19,316 nt of DNA. Origin: CAIZGX01 sp964511555 (GTDB lineage: Bacteria > Bacteroidota > Bacteroidia > Flavobacteriales_D > Sanyastnellaceae). The notes under the pieces are model-generated. The model worked only from the letters and a program-made list of their open reading frames with translations, ran no database searches and was not told where the DNA came from. Below, one piece after another: positions 14,904-19,316 of the stretch (position 1 is its first letter; the number at the start of each line of letters is the position of its first letter). The position numbers and the translations under genes are program-made. The DNA is taken from positions 1 to 19,316 of the forward strand of contig CAZEFR010000042.1 in NCBI GenBank assembly GCA_964511555.1. The letters are read 5' to 3'.

Positions 14904-15452
14904 ATGAAAAAGCTATCTCTCTTTTTAGGTTTCGCTCTTTTACTTCTTGCGGGTTGTAAGACGAACGAAAACCTTGGTGAAAAAGTTAACGAACCATTCA
15001 CAGGTAACAAGTACGAGTCTAACGATCGTTACTTCAGAGGAACTGGAAAAGGTCAGTCAATGGACGAAAACATTTCACGCAACAAAGCTGATCTTCAAGC
15101 GAAGAAAGTATTAGCTCAACAAGTTGAGACCAATGTAAAGGTTGTTACTGATCAGTATTTGGGTGAAACGGAATTGAATAACAAATCTGAAATCACCGAC
15201 AAATTCCAATCTTTAGCTAGAGAAGTTACGAATACCCAAATTGCGGACATACGTAAGATTGGAGAAGAAAAATACAAGATGGCCGATGGGACATTTACAA
15301 CTTACATGGCTTATGAAATACACAAGCGCGACATGTATCGCTTCATGAAAAAGCAAATTAAGTTGAATGCAAAATTGAACGACGCTGAGCGCAAGACCAT
15401 TGAAGATATGATCGATGAAGAATTGAAAAAAGCGGAAGCTTTAGGAGATTAA
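14904..15452 (+). CDS. LPP20-like lipoprotein
   Basis: The 182-residue product has a lipoprotein signal with lipobox LLAGC and lipidation at C18. The mature region contains RYFRGTGKGQSMDENISRNK followed by an alanine/lysine-rich helix and a beta segment (TTYMAYEIHKRDMYRFMKK). This G-x-G, then A-x-x-K-A arrangement resembles the LPP20 lipoprotein domain found in several outer membrane or flagellar-associated lipoproteins; the C terminus is a charged helix. Role unknown. The 52 bp gap before it contains TATCTTTA (14873-14880), a one-mismatch -7 box that would give a leader of about 20 nt. It ends at the shared bidirectional terminator. Confidence 0.8.
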   Translation: MKKLSLFLGFALLLLAGCKTNENLGEKVNEPFTGNKYESNDRYFRGTGKGQSMDENISRNKADLQAKKVLAQQVETNVKVVTDQYLGETELNNKSEITDKFQSLAREVTNTQIADIRKIGEEKYKMADGTFTTYMAYEIHKRDMYRFMKKQIKLNAKLNDAERKTIEDMIDEELKKAEALGD

Positions 15453-15472
15453 TTTCAACATGAAATAAAAAG

Positions 15473-15497
15473 AAAAAGGTGCTTATGCACCTTTTTT
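15473..15497. terminator. Bidirectional terminator overlapping the helicase stop codon
   Basis: GGTGC (15478-15482) pairs with GCACC (15487-15491) over a TTAT loop, extended by an A-run (15473-15477) and a T-run (15492-15497) that continue the stem and serve as U-tracts for either strand. It lies between two convergent genes, 20 bp after the lipoprotein gene stop. The minus-strand helicase stop TAA occupies 15483-15485 inside the loop, and the last helicase codons form one arm. Confidence 0.88.
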
Positions 15498-16772
15498 GTT
15501 TTCACCACCTCTGTTCTTCGATTGGTATTTCGGTTTGAAGTTTCGCTTTCCTCCTGCTCCTCCTGCTCCTCCACCATGTCGAGGCTTTCCATTTCCTTTT
15601 CCTTTCATTACCGGATTGTATTCTGGGACAGCACCATAACTTTCAGCAACCGGTAACTTCTCAACATCCTGTTGAATAAGCATTTCAATCTTTTTGAATT
15701 TCACTTGATCTTCTGGAGAGACAAATGTTACCGCTTCGCCAAATGCATCGGCTCTTCCAGTTCTTCCAATGCGGTGAACATAATCTTCAGCATCGCCTGG
15801 AACATCGTAGTTCACAACACAATCAATTCCTTTAATATCTATTCCTCTGCTCACTACATCCGTTGCTACCAAAACTGCACATTTGCGATTTCTAAATTCA
15901 TTCAAAGAATGCTCTCTCTCGCTCTGCTCCAAGTCACTGCTCATCATTAAAGAAGAGATTCCCTTCTTTCGCAAAGCGCTATGAATGTTGATTACTCCAG
16001 ACTTCGTACTACTGAATACAATGGTTGTCTTTTCTTTTCTTTCGAAAAGATAATCTACCAATATTGGAATTTTCTGATTCGGGAAAACCACAAATGCACC
16101 TTGCGTAACATTAGCCGGTGGCTTAGATAAAGCAATGTTTATTGTAATAGGATCGTTCAAAAATCCTCGCGATAAGCTAAAGATGGTATCAGGCATGGTT
16201 GCCGAGAATAACAAACCTTGTCTGTTATCTGGCGTCTGCGCAATTATGCGTTGTATGTCGGGTTGAAATCCCATGTCCAACATCCGATCTGCTTCATCGA
16301 GAATTAGAAACTTCAACTTAGAAAAATCGACGTATCCCAAATTGATGTGCATGTTCAGTCTTCCAGGAGTCGCAACAATGATATCCGTTCCTGTTGTAAG
16401 AGCATGCTTTTCTTGCGTAAAAACTTTTCCATCACTTCCACCATAAATTGGCATCGAAGAGATGTCAGTGAAATATCCGTAAGCCGAAATAGCTTGATCA
16501 ATCTGAGTTGCAAGCTCTCTTGTTGGAACAACAATAAGCGCAGAAACTGAAGTTCTATTTGTTTCTTGAATAATCCTATGTATAACGGGAAGTAAGAATG
16601 CCGCTGTCTTTCCTGTACCGGTTTGAGCAATACCTAGTACATCTTTGCCTTGCAAAATATGCGGAATCGATTCCCTTTGAATGGGGGTCGGTTTTTGAAT
16701 TCCCATGGAATCTATTCCTTGTATTAAATCTTCATTCAGTCTTAAACTCGAAAAATTTTCTTCACTACTCAT
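15483..16772 (-). CDS. DEAD-box RNA helicase, RhlE-like
   Basis: An ATP-dependent RNA helicase of 429 residues from ATG 16772 (MSSEENFSSL); an upstream in-frame ATG at 16790 is disfavoured because a -7 box lies between the two. All motifs are present: Q motif GIQKPTPIQ, motif I AQTGTGKT at 49-56, Ia PTRELATQ, Ib TPGR, II DEAD at 159-162, III SAT at 190-192, then ATDVVSRGIDI and VI HRIGRTGR. RMLDMGFQPDI after DEAD points to the RhlE group. The tail is basic and glycine-rich (GGGAGGAGGKRNFKPK..), as in helicases that bind RNA loosely. Likely roles are ribosome assembly or RNA turnover, often cold-related. It converges with the LPP20-like gene. Confidence 0.93.
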   Translation of the reverse strand: MSSEENFSSLRLNEDLIQGIDSMGIQKPTPIQRESIPHILQGKDVLGIAQTGTGKTAAFLLPVIHRIIQETNRTSVSALIVVPTRELATQIDQAISAYGYFTDISSMPIYGGSDGKVFTQEKHALTTGTDIIVATPGRLNMHINLGYVDFSKLKFLILDEADRMLDMGFQPDIQRIIAQTPDNRQGLLFSATMPDTIFSLSRGFLNDPITINIALSKPPANVTQGAFVVFPNQKIPILVDYLFERKEKTTIVFSSTKSGVINIHSALRKKGISSLMMSSDLEQSEREHSLNEFRNRKCAVLVATDVVSRGIDIKGIDCVVNYDVPGDAEDYVHRIGRTGRADAFGEAVTFVSPEDQVKFKKIEMLIQQDVEKLPVAESYGAVPEYNPVMKGKGNGKPRHGGGAGGAGGKRNFKPKYQSKNRGGENKKGA

Positions 16773-16776
16773 AACA

Positions 16777-16784
16777 CAAAGGTC
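16777..16784 (-). promoter_or_regulatory. -7-like box of the helicase gene, leaderless arrangement
   Basis: On the minus strand GACCTTTG differs from TAnnTTTG only in the first base and is followed by TGTT and ATG 16772. A TTG lies about 22 nt upstream, a plausible -33 element. Confidence 0.4.
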
Positions 16785-16815
16785 TAACATTCTTCGAGTG
16801 TTTTGACAATATGCC

Positions 16816-16823
16816 TATTTTTG
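16816..16823 (+). promoter_or_regulatory. -7 box of the small exported protein gene, leaderless arrangement
   Basis: TATTTTTG matches TAnnTTTG exactly and is followed by TTGA and GTG 16828. It faces away from the helicase box 31 bp to its left. Confidence 0.6.
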
Positions 16824-16827
16824 TTGA

Positions 16828-17475
16828 GTGAAGAAATCATTATCAATCGCGCTATTTCTATTTATTAATTTTTTGTCTGTATTCGGACAGACAGAACAAC
16901 GCAATAAAAAATCAGACTATCCTTTCTTGAAACCAGAATTAATTCTCGATGGAAGAATGACCTTAGTCAGCAATGAAGGTGCCCGTCTTGGAGGTTTTCG
17001 ATTGGGTGTTGAAGTGAACCGTGTTAATCGCTTTGGTATAGGTTTCTATTCGTTCTCAGATGGAGTGAATACCAATTCGTTGAATGAAATTTCGAGTTCT
17101 ATTGTAAGAGCGAATTTGAAATTGAGTTACACTTCGCTCTATTATGAGCGTGTTTTGATTTTCAATAAAAAGTACGAATGGAGCTCAACCATACATTTCG
17201 GGGTTGGCGAAGTTTCTGGTTCATTTACTTATGGAAATGGTTCTATTGGAAATTACAATGAACCCGTTCAACTGACTGAGGTGAGCACAACACTTTATCG
17301 ACACTTAACTTATTTCATGTCAATTGGTGGAGGTATTGGTTACCGACAAACGAGGAACGCTCCACAAGAGCTATTGCCCATTTACAATGCTCCTGTATTT
17401 CTTATTAAATTCAGATTTCAACCCATTAAAGCGGTAAGAGGTATTTGGAATAAAGACATACGTAAACGATATTGA
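16828..17475 (+). CDS. Exported, probable outer membrane beta-barrel protein of unknown function
   Basis: From GTG 16828 the product has 215 residues, with a signal peptide (MKKSLSIALFLFINFLSVFG, cleavage before Q21). The mature part consists of alternating hydrophobic and polar stretches with regularly spaced aromatic and glycine residues (for example RLGGFRLGVEVN, YTSLYYERVLIF, TIHFGVGEVSG, MSIGGGIGYR), which suggests a small barrel of about eight strands. The C terminus (WNKDIRKRY) is basic and not a classic barrel end. I do not recognise a family. It precedes ligA by 3 nt and probably shares its transcript, perhaps driving ligA expression. Confidence 0.75.
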   Translation: MKKSLSIALFLFINFLSVFGQTEQRNKKSDYPFLKPELILDGRMTLVSNEGARLGGFRLGVEVNRVNRFGIGFYSFSDGVNTNSLNEISSSIVRANLKLSYTSLYYERVLIFNKKYEWSSTIHFGVGEVSGSFTYGNGSIGNYNEPVQLTEVSTTLYRHLTYFMSIGGGIGYRQTRNAPQELLPIYNAPVFLIKFRFQPIKAVRGIWNKDIRKRY

Positions 17476-17478
17476 TTC

Positions 17479-19316
17479 ATGAATTCTTTCGAAGCACAAA
17501 TCAGAGTTACTGAACTTTCAGAACAGTTGAATGCACACAATTACAATTATTATGTGTTGAATGCTCCTGTTATTTCAGATCAGGAATTCGATTTCTTGTT
17601 GAAGGAATTAGAGCTGCTGGAACTTCAATTTCCCGAATTGAAATCACCGAACAGCCCAACGCAACGCGTAGGTGGAGATATCACAGACAAGTTCGAAAAG
17701 GTTACGCACAAGAGCCCAATGCTATCGCTTTCGAATTCATACAATCAAGAAGAAATTCAAGATTGGGCACAACGCGCAATTGAATTAGCAGGTAAGCCTA
17801 TCGAATTCGTTATGGAATTGAAATACGATGGCGTGGCAATTGCGCTTTGGTATAAGAACGGTCAACTTGAACGCGCCGTTACGCGTGGCGATGGTTCTGT
17901 AGGTGAAGACGTCACCACAAACGTCAGAACAATTTCCAGTATTCCTCTTCAATTAAAAGGAGATTTCCCCACTGAATTTGAAATTCGTGGAGAGATATTT
18001 ATGCCGAAGGGCGTCTTTCAAAAATTAAATGAAGAACGCGCTGAAGCTGGAGAAGAGTTATATGCTAATCCAAGAAATACCGCCGCAGGAACGTTAAAGC
18101 AGCAAGATTCAAAAGCAGTTGCTAAACGAAAATTAGATTGCTTTTTGTATTTCGTTTTGAATAACGATTCATCCATTGAAACACACAGCGAACGTGTGAA
18201 TCATGCGAATGTCTGGGGATTTAAAACTCCGGACTCTTCCAAACGAATGATTGAAACCACCTCAACGGTGGAAGGAATAATGTCGTTCATTGCTTATTGG
18301 GATCAGCATCGCAGCAATCTTCCATTTGAGATTGATGGAATTGTGATTAAAGTGAACGAAGTTCAATTGTGGGATGAATTGGGCATGACCGCCAAGAGTC
18401 CACGATGGGCCATTGCATACAAATTCAAGGCTGAAAGCATTAGTACAAAGTTATTAAGTATCACCTATCAAGTTGGAAGAACAGGAGCTATTACTCCAGT
18501 TGCCAACCTCTCTCCTATTCAATTAGCAGGAACTACCGTAAAGCGCGCTTCTTTGCACAATGCTGATCAGATTGAGCGATTGGATATTCGCGTAGGTGAT
18601 TTTGTTTGGGTGGAAAAAGGAGGTGAAATTATTCCAAAAGTCACGGCTGTAGATACAACACAACCGCGCGGTGCAGAAAGCATGCATGAATACATTTCGA
18701 ATTGTCCTGAATGCGGAACTCCTTTGATTCGGTTGGAAGGAGAAGCTCTACACTATTGTCCAAACGATACGCTGTGTCGTCCGCAACTCATCGGTAAACT
18801 CGAACACTTCATTGCCAGAAAAGCAATGAACATTGAAGGATTGGGAACTGAAACAGTTGCCGGATTGCTCTCTTCAGGATTGATTAAAGACGCTGGAGAT
18901 TTGTACTCCTTAACCTACGAACAATTGATAGGCTTAGAATTTCAGGTTAGTGAAGAGGGCGAAGAAATAAAGAAGCGTTCACTTCAAGCCAAGAGTGTTG
19001 AAAATTTATTGAAGGGTCTAGAGCAAAGCAAGCAAGTTCCATTTGAACGAGTTTTGTTTGCATTGGGAATTCGTCATGTGGGAGAAACCGTCGCAAAGAA
19101 AATAGCACGTGCTGTTAAATCCTTCGATAAATTAAAGACACTTTCATTCGAAGAGCTCTGTGAGATTGAAGAAGTAGGAGAAATAATCGCACGATCTATT
19201 CAAGTTTGGATTTCGAACGAGAAACACCTGGTGGTATTGAATAAACTTGAAGCAGCGGGACTACAATTTAGTGTGAATGAGCAAGACGATGTATTGTTAT
19301 CGAATTCATTGGAAGG
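17479..19316 (+). CDS. ligA: NAD-dependent DNA ligase (partial, runs off window)
   Basis: The replicative ligase seals nicks using NAD+. From ATG 17479, 612 complete codons are present; the family is usually about 670 residues, so the BRCT end is missing. The N-terminal Ia domain (NYYVLNAPVISDQEFD, with the Y-x-x-D NMN-site pattern) leads to the adenylation site ELKYDGVA with lysine K115, the same number as in E. coli. RGDGSVGEDVT, EIRGEIF and NPRNTAAGTLKQ follow. An OB fold contains QVGRTGAITPVA, the zinc finger uses C409, C412, C427 and C433, and helix-hairpin-helix repeats follow (IEGLGTE, LGIRHVGE, IEEVGE). It begins 3 nt after the preceding stop, and its start codon is inside the 10-bp palindrome ATTCATGAAT. 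Confidence 0.96.
   Translation, partial: MNSFEAQIRVTELSEQLNAHNYNYYVLNAPVISDQEFDFLLKELELLELQFPELKSPNSPTQRVGGDITDKFEKVTHKSPMLSLSNSYNQEEIQDWAQRAIELAGKPIEFVMELKYDGVAIALWYKNGQLERAVTRGDGSVGEDVTTNVRTISSIPLQLKGDFPTEFEIRGEIFMPKGVFQKLNEERAEAGEELYANPRNTAAGTLKQQDSKAVAKRKLDCFLYFVLNNDSSIETHSERVNHANVWGFKTPDSSKRMIETTSTVEGIMSFIAYWDQHRSNLPFEIDGIVIKVNEVQLWDELGMTAKSPRWAIAYKFKAESISTKLLSITYQVGRTGAITPVANLSPIQLAGTTVKRASLHNADQIERLDIRVGDFVWVEKGGEIIPKVTAVDTTQPRGAESMHEYISNCPECGTPLIRLEGEALHYCPNDTLCRPQLIGKLEHFIARKAMNIEGLGTETVAGLLSSGLIKDAGDLYSLTYEQLIGLEFQVSEEGEEIKKRSLQAKSVENLLKGLEQSKQVPFERVLFALGIRHVGETVAKKIARAVKSFDKLKTLSFEELCEIEEVGEIIARSIQVWISNEKHLVVLNKLEAAGLQFSVNEQDDVLLSNSLE

Noticed and set aside
16773..16790. ATG 16790 as helicase start
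   Set aside because: It adds six residues (MLDLCV) not typical of the family, and the likely -7 box lies inside that extension.

Overview
The window reads as a piece of a Bacteroidota chromosome, most likely a marine or freshwater Flavobacteriales-type organism; genus cannot be decided. The grounds are the parE-parC pair, a DUF5686/carboxypeptidase-regulatory-like outer membrane protein, a MauE/DoxX-thioredoxin fusion, lipoprotein and signal peptides ending in ..G|Q, moderate-to-low GC, poor Shine-Dalgarno sites, and promoter boxes of the Bacteroidota form TAnnTTTG. No tRNA, rRNA, insertion sequence, CRISPR array or phage gene is visible. It is mostly core chromosome with a few poorly known genes between housekeeping ones.

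Layout: (1) 1-71, last 22 codons of an upstream gene. (2) 175-4661, topoisomerase IV: parE then parC, 8 bp apart. (3) 4738-5427, a four-helix membrane protein with a 13-cysteine tail, closed by a strong terminator at 5457-5480. (4) 5481-5695, a non-coding stretch with a palindrome and a pyrimidine tract of TTAAC/TTACC motifs about 10 bp apart, part of it duplicated. (5) 9176 down to 5696 on the minus strand, a MacAB-like export operon (lipoprotein membrane fusion protein, FtsX-type permease, ATPase, with two TAATG stop-start overlaps) followed by a small secreted protein. (6) 9243-10067, a compact GH13 (alpha-amylase family) protein, meeting tail-to-tail, with a 4 bp overlap, an orphan DppB/OppB-type permease (11137 down to 10064). 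(7) 11256-14851, a MauE/DoxX-thioredoxin fusion and a large DUF5686-type outer membrane protein. (8) 14904-15452, an LPP20-like lipoprotein, and a convergent DEAD-box RNA helicase (16772 down to 15483), sharing a bidirectional terminator whose loop holds the helicase stop codon. (9) 16828-17475, a small exported barrel-like protein, then ligA from 17479, cut by the window end after 612 codons.

The main cross-cutting observation is regulatory. At five gene starts (9243, 11137, 11256, 16772, 16828) a TAnnTTTG-like -7 box lies only 4-5 nt before the start codon, so transcription would begin at or next to the start codon: these look like leaderless mRNAs. Three of the five start with GTG followed by AAG. 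Other points worth a look are the apparent Glu-to-Asp change at the acid/base site of the compact GH13 protein, the metal-binding-like tail of the membrane protein, the helically phased TTAAC array, and a QPSLF clamp-binding-like peptide at the ParC C terminus. No clearly new multi-gene defence or mobile system is visible.
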